Positions 9,938-21,600 of a DNA stretch of 64,000 bases are shown piece after piece. Position 1 is the first letter of the stretch. Every line of letters begins with the position of its first letter. Under the pieces are notes generated by a model, which was not told where the DNA came from, did no database searches, and was given only the letters and a program-made list of their open reading frames with translations. The stretch lies in assembly GCA_034008185.1 (NCBI GenBank), contig CM067082.1, positions 84,319,684 to 84,383,683 of the forward strand, read 5' to 3'. The position numbers and the translations under genes are program-made. Origin of the DNA: Gorsachius magnificus (taxonomy: Eukaryota; Chordata; Aves; Pelecaniformes; Ardeidae).

Positions 9938-10036
9938 TTTTCTCCCTTTTTTTTTCCTCCCTCTCCTCTCCCGGGCTCCTTTTTTTTTTTTCTCTCTCTC
10001 TCTTTTTTTTTTTTTTTTTTCCCTTTTCCTCCTTTT
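9938..10036. repeat. polypyrimidine/polypurine tract upstream of FOXC1
   Basis: Pure pyrimidine at 9938-9972 and again at 9976-10036, broken only by GGG. It includes two T runs around a short (TC)n. On the FOXC1 sense strand this is a polypurine tract. Such tracts can form triplex (H-DNA) structures, and they are also prone to length errors. Confidence 0.8.
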
Positions 10037-10051
10037 GCAGGCGGCCCAGCT

Positions 10052-10078
10052 CCGCCCCGCCAAGCCGGGGCGGCCAAT
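10052..10078. promoter_or_regulatory. GC box and CCAAT box pair
   Basis: CCGCCCCGCC (10052-10061, Sp1-type) is followed 12 bases on by CCAAT (10074-10078, NF-Y-type, GGCCAATGAG context). Both factors act in either orientation. The pair sits about 850 bases before the FOXC1 ATG at the edge of the CpG-rich upstream flank, so it is a plausible core promoter marker. Confidence 0.45.
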
Positions 10079-10452
10079 GAGGGCCGGGAGACACCCGGGG
10101 CTCTGAATGAGGAGGGAAAGAAAAAAAAAAAAAAAAAGAGCGAGCAAAAAAAAAAAAAAAGAGTAAAAAAGAAGCGGGCGGGGGGGGGAATAATCCCCGC
10201 GGCAGTCCCGGGAGCTGCAGCTCTCGGGGACCGGCCACACACGCTCGCCGGCACATGCGGGCCCCGTGAGCACCGCGGAGCCCCGGGCTGGCGCGGGCCG
10301 CTGCGCACCCGCGGGGACCCGCCTGCGCATTTTGCGCGCCGACCCGCGGCGGCCCCGCCGCCCCCCCCCCCCCCCGTGGCCTTAAGCGCGCACGGTCACC
10401 CTCGCACACGTGCCCCTGGCGGGCACACGCACGGCGTGCGTGCCCGCACCCA

Positions 10453-10511
10453 TGTGTGTGCGTGAGTGCATAGGTGTGTATATGTATGTGTGTGTGTATA
10501 TATATGCATAT
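10453..10511. repeat. TG/TA microsatellite
   Basis: Impure alternating (TG)n and (TA)n purine-pyrimidine repeat in an otherwise GC-rich flank. It is a simple repeat and potentially Z-DNA forming. Confidence 0.85.
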
Positions 10512-11080
10512 GCTCCCCCGGGGCTCTTCTCACCCACGCGCGCGCCCCGCGCTCCGCCACGCGTGTTTCTCCCCCACTTTTTTTTTTCCCCTTTTTTTTT
10601 TTTTTTCGCCGGCCGGTCTGTTTTTCCGCAGGCTGCCGTCGGGCTCTCCCCCCGCCTCTTTCCCTCCGGGCTGCCGCCCGTGTCGGCGGGGCAGGCTCCG
10701 CGCCGGTGTTGCCGCCTCGCTCCCTGCCCTCCCCGGCCAGGAGGCTGCCTTCCACCCCCCACGCCCGCGGGGACGGAGGGGAAAGGGTGGGTGTGGGTGG
10801 GTGCGTGCGGGTGGGATGCCCCTGCCCCAGCAGTCGCCCGCCCGCCCGAGCAACCCCTTCTGAAGGGATTGCATTCCTCCGGTTGACAAGGTTTTGACGA
10901 GCCCTCCAAAGCTCCTTTTTATTAACCGGCCACCAAGGGCTTTCCTCCCTCCGCCGGCAGAGCGGGCGCCCGCTGCCCCGGCCCCTGTTCATAAACAGGG
11001 GCGCATTTCTGGGGTGCGGGGTCTGTAGCTCGCTCGTTCAGGTAATCTTCGCCGAGCTTCTGGGATGCGGCACGGAAAGC

Positions 11081-12690
11081 GGCTCCTCGGTTTGTTTATT
11101 TACTTATTGAAGACGGAGAGGGCATGCTTTTGTTTCTAAGCTGCTTCGGAGGAGACTCCGCGTCCTCTCTGTCAGGTGTGTCAAAAGCAAAAAAAAAAAA
11201 AGAGAGGAAAAAAAAAGTACAATAAAGTGAATGTTCCTTGCACTCTTCTGCCGTTCTGCTGTGATTTGATTTGCGTTGCTGTCACCTTTGTCTAAATATC
11301 ACCAAGAATATTCGGGCTCTGATGAGACTAACGCTTTAACGGGAGCTCGAATGGAGCAGAGAGTGAGGGCTTGCTTATTTCCTTTTGAAATTTGCCTTTC
11401 AGTTTGCTGTTCTATTTTAAGAAAGAAGATTTTTCTTTTCGTACTCGAAACACGAGGAGATTCTTATACGTGGTGGCACGGTAGTATTTTACCAGGACTT
11501 CAGATACTCGAAATCCAACCCGGTGCTCTTCATTCATTTTTGTCAGCCTATACCTCAGCCTGTACCTCTGAAACTTCATTAGCGTTAATAATAGCTCAGC
11601 TGAAAGGAACAAGCCGAAATCTATTTTAAGGCGTGGAATTTGTACGGGAAAGACGTGTGTGTGTGTTTGTGAGCTGAATTACCCACTCTGAGCCTGTGAC
11701 ACTACCAATATGTCAAAAGACCCTTTTGGCTTCACTGGTTTCAAACCCCCCTTCCCTCACCTTTTACTGTGATCGATTGCTTTGGGGATCGTGCCTTTGG
11801 AGCGTGTTATAGGCGCATCGTTTGCTTGGTGGTATTTTAGCAGGTATGGCTTTCCCTCTGAAACACCAGCCCGTGGGTTAATTAGAAAAGAAAAAAAAAA
11901 AAGACGTATGTTAAATGAGATGCAAGTAAGGTGAAGGAGGTAATTTATATAGCCTAATATCTGCTCCTTTTCATATTCAAAAATAACGGGTCTCCTTTTG
12001 GTAATAAACGTCAGTCCTTTAATGGGGAATACATTATCCCGTTTAGCCTGTTGTATTTCATCGTCTGGAATCTTTCACCTGCTCCTGCCTAATTACACGT
12101 TTTCCCCTTTCCTCCCACCACGGCAGAATTAATAAATGCGCAAGCACTGGACTAGATGGCAATTCCAACACTTTATATTTTCAAAACCTCTTTCTTGCTC
12201 TGCTGGGGAGAAAAAAAAAAAAAAAAAAAAAAAAAAAGGAAGAAGAAAGAAAGAAAAAGAAAAGGGGCATTTTAGCACGTTTCCATCCAGCCCAGGTCAT
12301 CCGGTTTTCCCACGGCATTACCTGCCGTTAAAGACAATTTCCCCGGGCTCCCCGCTCGCCCCCGTGGGCGGCCGTAACGGCCGGACCCTTCACCGGCTTT
12401 TTCATTTTATCTGGCCAATGTTTACGGTAGCGAAGCTGTTTCTCAGGCTGGAGTAACATCGAGAAGTTTCAGCGGAGGGAAGGGGGGCCATTAATCCCCT
12501 GTATTCTGCATCTAATATATTTTGCAATAGCCACTCTGATGCTATAATTGCGAACTGACGCAACCACCACCGTGTGTTAAGTTACATACCTCGAACCAGC
12601 AGGACTCTGGTTTCTCTGAGTCGAGGCACAAAAGTCACCATTGTGAAGGTTCGTAGGGTGATTTGGGGGCTGCATGTGTGCGTATTTGGG
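11081..12690. other. non-coding upstream stretch with 27-base A run
   Basis: AT-leaning single-copy DNA with A runs near 11190 and 11889. A run of 27 A at 12211-12237 is followed by an AG-rich tail to about 12263. I saw no repeat body before the A run, so it looks like a simple repeat and not a retrotransposon tail. No gene was recognised. Confidence 0.5.
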
Positions 12691-13260
12691 GTGGGGAGGA
12701 GAGGGGGAACAACGGCTTTAGGGAGGCAGAAGGATGAGTTTCTCCCCCCGGCGCGCTTGGACACCACCCAGAAAGAGTCCTCGGCGCTTGGGTTCCTCTC
12801 CCCGGTGGCACCCCGGGGCTGCCTCGCCCCTGCCTTTCCCCGTGTTATCCAGCCTGGCCTCCGGACGGGAGAGCACACCGGAGGTGCACCGCCCGCCCAA
12901 CCCAGCGGGATGGCGGCGGCCGGGGCCACCGTGGTTGTGTCCAGTCCCGTCCCCCCCCGTCCCCCCCCCCCCCAGCCCCCCGGCCAGTGCAGACACCCGG
13001 GCAGCAGGCACGGCCGCCGCCGCCTCTTCCCCGCAGCCGGGCGAGTGTCGGCGGCAGCGGGACGGGAGCCCCGGGCCCGGGCCAGGGGAACCGCGCTGTG
13101 CTTGCAGCCCGCCGAGGCTTCGCGTGTGTGGTCATCTGCAGCCGTATTTACGGAGATGTCAGAAAGAAAGATGACATCGGAGCGGTCAGGCGGAGGGGCT
13201 ACCATTTGACCTGGGCAAAGCCCAGGTGGACACAAAACAATTCGCGGTGGGTTGTCCTCT
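12691..13260. promoter_or_regulatory. CpG-rich block, about 3.5 kb upstream of FOXC1
   Basis: GC-rich with frequent CpGs, densest at about 12730-13110, and a C run near 12961-12972. Overlapping open frames on both strands (12582-13268 minus and 12574-13209 plus) are compositional and match no family. It could be a distal regulatory CpG island or the promoter of an unannotated non-coding RNA. Confidence 0.4.
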
Positions 13261-13729
13261 CCTCTCAAAGACCTGGAGGTGAACTGCTTTCCAGCCCCGG
13301 GGCTGTTTATGTTTAGACGGAGTCAGAGCTTCGCTCCTCTCTCTCTCCCTCTCTCTCTCTCTTTTGGCTCCCACATCACAGCAGTATCCCTGGAACTCCG
13401 AAACCAGCCACCCAGCCCAGCTCTTTGCATCTCAGGATGCAGCTTTCCATGTTCCCTAAACAGCGGGCGACACCGCAGGAGAAAACCGCCGATATCCTTT
13501 CGGGGGGCAGGGGAGGGAAGTGGTCGTATCAAATCTGTGCTTCACCAGTAGAAAAATCTATTGTGCCGAAAGATCCCTCTCTGATTACAGCCGCTGGACA
13601 TAGGTGACAGCCTTCCTCCCTCCTTCCCTCCCTCCCGTCCTCGCAGCCAGCACCTCTGCCATCTCAGCCTATGCCCTTAAGCCGAGCTCTAAATGCAAGG
13701 TCTGTTTGCGTGGCACTCAGCTAAGCAAA
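13261..13729. other. non-coding spacer with pyrimidine repeats
   Basis: Contains an impure (CT)n stretch at about 13338-13363 and a CCTT/CCCT-rich stretch at about 13613-13639. Otherwise nothing was recognised. Confidence 0.5.
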
Positions 13730-14110
13730 CAGGCGTGATTGTTATTTTATTAACGTGGGTTAACAATTCCATAAATAAGCCGAGGTAGTTTTCCAATCCA
13801 GGGCGTCTTTTATCTTAAGACCTAAATAACACAACTTAATACGAAAATGAGCGCTCCATTCCCTCTGGCATCTCTTAGGCTCTCGTTCTTGAATGAGAAA
13901 GAAATTACCCTTTGCCCTAAATGCGGCAGCGGTCATCGGCTTCGCGGAGTTCACAGGAGAAATACCTTAATTTCACGTTCGGTATCGAAAAAGGAATTTT
14001 GCATTTAATTTGCAAGGGAGAACCGAGCCCATAAAGAGGTCGGAGCCCGCGCGTTTCATCTTCCCACGATAATTATCGCGGCCGTACCTATAATTCGGCT
14101 CTGTGACACA
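13730..14110. promoter_or_regulatory. candidate conserved non-coding element
   Basis: A non-repetitive, balanced stretch about 4.5 kb upstream of FOXC1 holds many TAAT/ATTA homeodomain-type words, a TTATTAACGTGGGTTAAC-type segment near 13746-13764 and a perfect 12-base palindrome CGATAATTATCG at 14067-14078. It is flanked by CpG-rich blocks. An enhancer role is an inference from composition and motif density. Confidence 0.3.
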
Positions 14111-14580
14111 GGTTGCGTCCCAGAGATGCCGCGGCACTAGGAGTGAAAAAAAAAACCAAAGAACCCAACCAAACCCCAGGCTGTGGGAAAGTACTTGAGT
14201 TGTTTCTGCTGTTCAGGTAGAGTGCTACACACACAATCGGGGGGGGTAGGTTCTCTAGCTTTGGCATCTCACAGTAAAATACTAACATCTGGGGCATTGG
14301 GGGTGTTAAAAACCTTCTCCTAAAACGCCAAGAAGATAGCCAGACATGGAATTTTTTTCCCCCCCTTTTTCTTTTACTTTCCAAGGTCCCTTGTCCCTTT
14401 TGTGTTCCTTTTCCTCCCTTATTTCCTTCCTTTCTCTGGGAGGGGCAGCGAGGGCGGAGGGGGGCTGAATCCATCGGATTCTCTGGCATCGTATAAATGA
14501 AAACACACGGAGCAACGAAACTGGGAGCGTGAACCTTTGCAGCCCTGTCCTGCTCCATCTCCACCTCTTGCCTTAGCAGG
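14111..14580. other. non-coding spacer
   Basis: Ordinary composition. Antisense open frames at 14088-14564 lack any recognisable domain. No repeat family was seen. Confidence 0.45.
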
Positions 14581-14618
14581 CGGGGGAGGGGGGGGGAGAG
14601 ACGTATTTGTGTAAAGGG

Positions 14619-14790
14619 TTTATTTACATTAGAATGAAGCGACAGTTCCTAGTCTGGGAAGTGATAAGTACTTGGCAAGTCATTAGGTAGCAGATAGGGA
14701 TCAGCCCCTGGATACGTTATTCCCTGCATTTTGCATACTCGGTTTGGGAGGGTGAAGTTTTTCGGGGGAGGGTACAGCGGGGTTTGGGGG
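14619..14790 (-). other. possible 3'-terminal exon of an unannotated transcript
   Basis: On the minus strand, an open frame ends in ITYPGADPYLLPNDLPSTYH plus FPD and a TAG stop at 14651-14649, and AATAAA follows at 14624-14619. The last 30 or so residues have balanced composition, unlike the GC-rich sequence before them. A TGCAG precedes GG near 14724 and could be a splice acceptor. I recognise no protein family. It may equally be a conserved non-coding element that happens to stay open. Confidence 0.2.
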
Positions 14791-15480
14791 GGGGGGGGGG
14801 AGCGGGGGGGGCGGGTGGGGGGGCGCCAGCTGCCCCCGAGGCCGCGAGGGTCCCCGGCGGGCGGCCCTCGGCGGGGAGCGGGGAGCGGCGGGGGAAGTCG
14901 AAAGCCCCCCGCCCCCGCGGAGACCTGCGCGGGGGAGGCCGCCCCTCCCGGCCCCCAGGCCGCCGGTGACCTCAGCGGGACAGCGCACAAGCGAGAGAAG
15001 CCGCAAAGCTGCTTTCCCCCCCGGGGAAGGGGCGACGGTGCCGCGCCGCTCCGCACCGCTCCGTTCCGCGCCCGCGGCCGGCGGCCACCTGCGCGGCGGC
15101 CGGGCGCTGCGCGGGCCGCGGGTGCCCCCTCCCGGGCTGCCCCTGCCACTGCCGCCCGCTCCGCGCCTCTCCGCGCTGCTCCGCCGCCCCCGCCGGCCCC
15201 CGCCGCCGGGCACCTGCCGGCGCCCTGCCCGCCCACGGCGGCTGCCCCGCGGGGCGGCCGCGCTCTCCCCTTGCCCACGCCATGGGGGAAGAGGGATTTT
15301 AAAAAAAACAACCCAAAAACCAAACACCCAAACCGCCCCCCCGAACCCTTCCCGCCGCCTTTTTGCCGCCGTTGGAGCTGCTGGAAGCGCGGCCACGCGG
15401 TGGGGATTTCGCGGGGCGCTGCTTGCTGTCGGAGGTGAGCGCCGGAGCAGCGCCGGCCCCATCCGGGCCATTATTTTCTT
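14786..15480. promoter_or_regulatory. CpG island with G15 run, about 5.5-6.2 kb upstream of FOXC1
   Basis: Begins with 15 consecutive G (14786-14800) and further G runs to about 14821, a strong G-quadruplex candidate. About 650 bases of very GC- and CpG-rich DNA follow, ending near 15480. Overlapping open frames on both strands are Pro/Arg/Ala/Gly-rich and match no family. It could be the promoter island of a divergent or upstream non-coding transcript. Confidence 0.5.
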
Positions 15481-18400
15481 GCCTCTGCCAAGGAATGTCT
15501 TTACTGGTTGCCAGGTTTGCCAATAAAACTTGCGAACGAAAAAGCGTCGGTTTCCAGGAAAAGCACTCCTGTTTTTTAACCTCCCCCTTGCTGTCTAATT
15601 ACTGATGTGTTCAACCTCCGAAGAACAGCTTCATAAAACTGTCTGGTAAATCCGGAGGCAGATGCTTTCGCGCGGTTGTAGGGTTAGAGATATGTGTAAC
15701 TATGTGCGCACACACAGACACACAGGCACGCTCGTATATATGCATGGCTAGATGCATGCCCGGTTTCCAGAGTTTTACAAGGCATTTATGGGTATTAAGC
15801 ACAATCGCACCAAAGAACTAGTCTCCTTTAAGGTTCCTAGGAGCTATGGTAATACAAGTAATAAAACTTAGATATCTGCATACGTGCTTTTATGAAGCCA
15901 CAAGTGCTCTCTTTGCAGAGTTATTTGCGCGCTGCTGGAAGTAACCCATTACAGTTGTTTACATACAGAAAACAATGCAAAAGGCGAAGCGTAATAAAAA
16001 GAGGTGAAGGAATAGTTTAAGAAGTAGAGCTCTCAAGATGCGTCTGTTATTTTCCATAAAACACAGGGAATGCGCAGGAGAGAGGGCTATTTAAATGCAC
16101 CCCGTGTAATGAACACATGGAACTTGCAGCTGCTGGAGCCCCACAGGCTGTGACCCCAGGCAAGCCCCTCTTTCTAGCAGGGCTCAGAGCTAAGCAGCGT
16201 ACCATGAAAAGGTAAAAAAGTCATCATTCTGTTCCTGAGTACATTATCTCTGCAGTTTCCGATCCCTTCTCTCTCGCCTGCCTCCACAAGGCCACGTGCA
16301 GTACCATTTCTGCAAATCTATAAACAGGCTGGTAGGCATGATTTGAAACAGAAAATTTGCACTGAAGCAGAAAAGAGCCCTGGCAGTGTGTGTTTCAGCG
16401 TCCCTTCAAACAGAGCTCGCTCTTTGTTCTCAAAAACCAAATAGAAGCAAAGCTTTTGGTCATTCTTTTTTATTCAGGCAGGATTAGCCCTGCCGTCGTG
16501 TGTTGGGTGCGTGGCTCTGGCACACCGCCTGCCCCACAGCACAGATCATGCCCCCATTCCCACCCCAGTGAGACCGGCTGGCCAACGGTGATGACAACAC
16601 AGCTAATGTTTGCATGTGAGGGTGGCACCAGCCAAGCCAAACAAGGTCAATTCCTCTGTTTTGCAAAGCAGAAGAGATTGCAAGCCTGTATCATCCAGTG
16701 CTGGATGGTCAATTTAGAGGTGCTTCACCTGAGAAATACAAACACAGGACTTTTAAGATGGGGTGTCATGAAGGAAAAGATGCTTGAGGGAGTATTTTTA
16801 AAAATTAAGTTTTCTCTTTATCTTGGTAACCCCCAAGTAGAGCTGGAGATTCTTAGCCGAGACTTCCATTTAAAAATAATGGCACATGTGTAACTGCGGG
16901 GTAGAAGTGCCGTTGGTTAGATGGACAGGCAGATAGAGAGCGTTCTTTTAATACACACTTTCGGTCTCAGAGTTGTGGACGCTGCAAACATCGGAACAGT
17001 AAGTTATGACCAGAGCATTTGTGGTAGGACACTTTAGTTGGTAGCTTCCCCTCCCCCTGCCTCCCAGTTTAAACAGGTGGGCCAGGTAGCAGAAATGGCA
17101 TTTCTCCATTTACTGAAGCCTTCTGGAGAGCTGCGGCATGCTCCCTGCATGACAGGGAGGCCCATGAAGAAGGGTTTGCATGGGATGGAGACTGAAGCTA
17201 CCGTAACTGTCCCTGTGGCAAGAACACCCACAGAAACAGGTAATTTGCCCCTCCCACACCAACTAACAGCCAGAAGCAAAAAATGTTAAAGTAACTTACA
17301 TCATCGTTTGCCTGTATCATTACTAAGGAGGAACTGAAAGCTGTTTTATGAGGAGCAGACAGACAAGACTAGCTTGAGCTTGAGACATAAAGAACCCAAA
17401 CCACTAAGATACCTGAAGGCATCCCAATTAAGTGATATTACCATCCCGATCAAGATGCAGTCATTGTTAGTAAGCATCCCTGATTTTTAACAGAGATATT
17501 CCAATTAGGTAGATTTCCTGATTAGGTGCACTTAAATGAAGTTGAGAGAACAGCATGGAGAAAATGTGAATGGCTTTTACAAGGGCCAGCTTCAGAGAGG
17601 GACTTTGTCACTTGCAACAGGGTGTAAGTGGCGTTCAGGTGGCATAGCCCAAAATCACAGCAATGCTCCTTTGCCCCATGCTGAGCAACCATCTAACTTG
17701 AAGGCATCCAGCCTTGGTCGGTGCCTCCGTCTTTTACCTGCGTGTTCCATGAGCACCGGTAGCTCTGCTGCTGGGCATGCCCGCAACCGCCTGAGTCAGA
17801 GCATCTTGGCACCTGTTTTCAGCCTAAACCCCAATGGGATCCAAAAAGTAGGCAGAGTGGCGTCTAAGTACCTGCAGGGGCTGATCCAATAGATAATGTC
17901 TTGGGCTTTGGGATAAATTTGAAAGGAAGGCCCTTATCAGCTCTGCACCGCATATCTCTGTATTTTATGGGTCTCAACTCTGGCCAGAGCCTCATGGTTT
18001 TTGGACGGAGTGACTTCAAGGTGACACCTTTTGGCAGTAGCCACATAGCTTTCTATGCCCTTGCCTCTCCCCTTGTTACTCAGGCCTTGAGCTTGAACGG
18101 CTAAAGCGCAGTTCTGGAGGTAAAAACTGCAGCCAGCAAGACTTCCAAACACTGGTCCTTTTGAAAGCCCTGAGCTGAACCTGCCAAGCATGCTGGGTGA
18201 AGAAAGAGAGAAGGGTATTTGGCTTTCATCTAGTTGTGCTGTCCTTAACATTCACCATGGGCACAGCTACAACTGAAACAACTCTTCTGGTGAGGAGAGA
18301 CCTCTGTGAAAGGAGGTTGCGGTGGACAGGGATGGCCTCCTTGGGCCATGGGAAGAGCTTCGTGGCTCTCTGTGCATCTGTTTCCCTCCAGAGGCTGGGC

Positions 18401-18528
18401 TTGTCTTGCATCTACACACTGAATAAGGGCAGGAATGCAAGCCCTCCACCACACCTCTAGCTTTCAACATTTGCTGAGCCTGTTTGTCTATTTTGTTTCA
18501 TTTTGTTTTGTTTTTCCCCCTATGACTT
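15481..18528. other. gene-poor upstream flank
   Basis: Composition falls to genome-average. A short old repeat tail lies at 15798-15867 (separate entry). Open frames such as 16390-16893 plus are isolated and match nothing known. No exon was recognised. Confidence 0.5.
15798..15867 (+). repeat. old L2/MIR-type 3' tail fragment
   Basis: AGCACAATCG followed by TTCCTAGGAGCTATGGTAAT and ACAAGTAATAAA follows the 3' tail of an ancient sauropsid retroposon family known to me (CTCCTAGGTGCTACGGTAAT type). Short and degenerate. Confidence 0.45.
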
Positions 18529-18650
18529 TTGAGATTGTAATCTCAGCAGGGTAAGGACTGTCCCCTGTTCTACATTTGTACACTGTCTAGCTCCCGACTG
18601 TGCCTAGGATCTCAAGCTGATGTGCTAATAATGAATAAGCATAATTATCT
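18529..18650 (+). repeat. old L2/MIR-type retroposon tail
   Basis: GAGATTGTAATCTC, AGGGTAAGGACTGTC, TTTGTACACTGTCTAGC and a terminal CTAATAATGAATAA follow, in order, the typical L2/MIR tail (ATTGTAAGCTC, GGGCAGGGACTGTC, TTTGTACAGCGCCTAGC, then AATAATAA). Diverged by many substitutions, so an old insertion. Confidence 0.65.
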
Positions 18651-21600
18651 TGGGGGATACTCTTCAAGGATTCATCTGGAAATGATGGGACTGGGGATAA
18701 AACAAACCATTTCCTATGGAAGAGAAGGGTTTACAGGAACCGCTGGATTAAAATGATCGCTCTCTGTGGAGGTGAACACAGGTGTTGCATTCAGTGCTGT
18801 TCATCATGGATTTGCATAGTCTGAATAGTACATCGTGTCCCTCTTTCTTCTAAATTTAGGGGAATGGCAGCAGCAGTCTAAACCTCTTTGAAGAAAAAGA
18901 TGACATGGAGTTTTCTTGTTGACCTGCAGCAAAGGTGTGCTCTTGAGGTGTGCCTGTTTTTCAATTTGCCTACCCGTAGAAATTCCAAATGTAGTAGTTT
19001 CACGCAGTTACTTTGTCTCAGAGGTCTCTTGCATGCGTGTCATCCTGACCTTGCACGGCCGTGTGGCATGCAGTAAATCAGTCCAGAAATTCATATTTGA
19101 ATCCATGCTTGAAATTCATGTTTGAATTTCTTCTTTTTTTGTTGTTGTTATTTTTCTTTTCATATTCTGCTTTCCCTTTCAAATGAGGCCAGATCCTCAA
19201 GCCATTAAGCTGAATTGCATCAGCTGTGGCTCTGGCTTGGAGAAATTAAAGGCGAGCACCTGTGCCAGCTCAGCACCACCATGGTGAATGAACTCACAGA
19301 AGTTAAATCACTAGAGAGCAAGCAAATCTAGAGCTTGGGTGATGCTGCTAGATTTCATGTATGTATATTATATGCCAGGTAGCACCATGGGGTGGTGGTA
19401 GGGAAAGCTGCTGCTTTGGGCAGCTCCAGCATTAAGACTGGTTTCTTACTCTGTTCAGTTTGAAAACTGCCTGTCCGGAAGTGCAGTGGTGGCATAGTTT
19501 GCTGGGTTGGTTGGGTTTTTTCAGGGTTAAGTATGCTCATTAACTCTTCAAAATAATGTTATCTCTTGCAGTGCATTTCCCATTGAAGTAAATGGAAATG
19601 TTCTCGTTTACTTTAAAGCACAATTTCCTCCACCTCCTCCTTCTCAAAAGACTTAAGCATTTTTAGTAGAAACCTGTGAGAGCTATCTAATGACTGGCTT
19701 GCTTTGCCCAGGGAAAAATGTAACTATAAACTGAAACACGATGCTGAAAACTAAGTTTAGTAGAAAGTGTTTAGTCTAGTGCTCGATGAATGATGGAAGC
19801 TTGTATTTGTGAATAATTTATTTGACAATTGGTGGGGGGGAAAAAAATGACCCAATAAGTTCTTTGCTCATTTTTCTTTGCCTGTCTACAAAACTGGCTG
19901 AACAATGCGCAAACATATTGCTAATATTTATTCAGGAGCAAAGAGGTCAGCTTTTGTCAAAAGTGTTTTTAGCAGTGAGTTGGACTAGTACCAGATTAGC
20001 CTAATTTTCTTGTATCCTCTGCATAGTAAACAAAGGAAGTTGTTCTATTAGTTACTGAATTCACTGGTGAATTTGCATCTCGCCAGCAACGCTTATATTC
20101 TATTGCAAATCCTCTGTTGTAAAGACTCTGCAAATACTGCAGCTTGGCTTTTGTGCCCGTGGCCAACTTACTGAGACTTTAGAAGCCTCAGAAACGTCAG
20201 TGAGTTTCATGTTATCGCCCTTGCAGTGGGTGCTGCCCACCTTCAGCCCCTTCTGAAAGGGGCTTCTTCAAAGTCACGTGTAGCGCTGTAGGCTCTAGCT
20301 ACGTATCGGGCTGAATGAGCAGAAGCTCTGCTGCTGAAGGGAAGGTGTGTTTCATGATCAGGAAGGCTGCCATCTCCATATATGATGATGCAAATAGTTG
20401 CTGATTGCCAGGGAGAAGCTGCTTATTAATTATTTTTCCTCTTGGTGAGAGAGGAAATATAGACAGGCAGCGGAGTCTCTGAAGAGCTGTCTTTATTAGC
20501 TTGACCTGACAGCAGTGCAGAGGTGTTTTGCTTGGGGACAAAATCCACGTTTTGCCTTGCAATTTAGTGAGCTTGTCTGCATCACCTCCTACACTGCCTC
20601 CTACAACCTCTCCCTTCCCCCATGACACACCCAGGCTTCTTTCTGGCCAGTCCTTCATCCTCTGCTACCTTTCTGCCTTCTCCCCTGCCACCAAATGAGC
20701 TGAAAAATGTTCTAAAATTAATCTATATTTTTTTAATGCTGTTTTTGTTCTGTTCTCCTCACCCCTTCTGAAATACTACAGACAAATCTTTCTACAGAAA
20801 AAACACTGAAGGTATAAGAGCATGCCTCTTTCCACAAATGACTCCTCCGATCCCAAATTCAGTGCTGCTGCTGTCAGGTTTCAGATTAAGACAAGGACTT
20901 CCATGCAGATGGAACATGACTCTGGATTTTTACCATGGGTTCCCAGAGAGGTGTCAGGCACCTTCAAGCCCCATACGAGTCAGGGGAAGCTGCAGGTACT
21001 TGAACATCTCCTGTCAGCTTGGTGTCTACCTGTGCCTCTTCCATGTGCTGTCACCTACAGCTGTTGCCTGTGCTTATCCTCTTTAAGAGGATAAGTTTTC
21101 AGGTGCTTACTTCAGTATTTTCTATTCTGGTGGGAACAGCCCACCCTTTTTTGTGGCTTCACCTTCTTCAGGACTACCTGTGTGAGTGCAGAAAGTGGAG
21201 GCAAGGTGGATCCCTCAAAGTGATGTGTGTTCCCCAGGCTTCCTGAGGTCCCATCCATTCCCAAAAGCTGCCTGACAGTGTGAAGGAGATGGGCCATGGC
21301 ATCATTTCTTCTTGGATTGTGGGGCCTACCTTCCCCCTTGTGCAGAGAGGTTCAAAGCTGGTCAGAGCTGTTGCAGGGCAAGGGAGAGAGGGATGAGACA
21401 TGGAAACAGCAGGTCATAGGATTTCTTTTCAGCCCAAGCTCAGGCGAGCTCCCAGCGCACGTAGAGAATCGCTGCCTGATTAAATGCTACAGCCCTTGGC
21501 CGCCTGTGCTGTGTCACGGAGCCCAGAGGTGCGCAGAAATACACTTAACTCCGTGCCACAAACTGAAGCGGTCACTCTCAGCTTTGTCTTCAGGTGTGAC

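Larger units (their letters stand above)
9220..10080 (-). promoter_or_regulatory. FOXC1 5' UTR and proximal promoter region
   Basis: The 860 bases upstream of the FOXC1 ATG are unusual. They hold C runs of 16 (9270-9285) and 19 (9315-9333), which are G runs in the mRNA sense, A-rich patches at 9440-9590 and long pyrimidine tracts up to 10036. No clear TATA box was seen in the coding orientation, which suits a CpG-island promoter. The transcription start cannot be placed from sequence alone. Confidence 0.55.
10040..11080. promoter_or_regulatory. CpG-rich FOXC1 upstream flank
   Basis: GC-rich DNA with many CpGs, A runs at about 10121-10137 and 10146-10159, a C run near 10361-10374 and T runs near 10577-10606. 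It includes a near-perfect GC hairpin (10419-10447). Open frames on both strands are low-complexity. No upstream non-coding RNA gene could be identified, although such transcripts are known near human FOXC1. Confidence 0.5.

Noticed and set aside
12211..12263. Poly(A) run as a retrotransposon tail
   Set aside because: No SINE or LINE body precedes it; more likely a simple A/AG-rich repeat.
12574..13268. Open frames of 211 and 228 codons
   Set aside because: Mutually antisense, low-complexity, in a CpG island.
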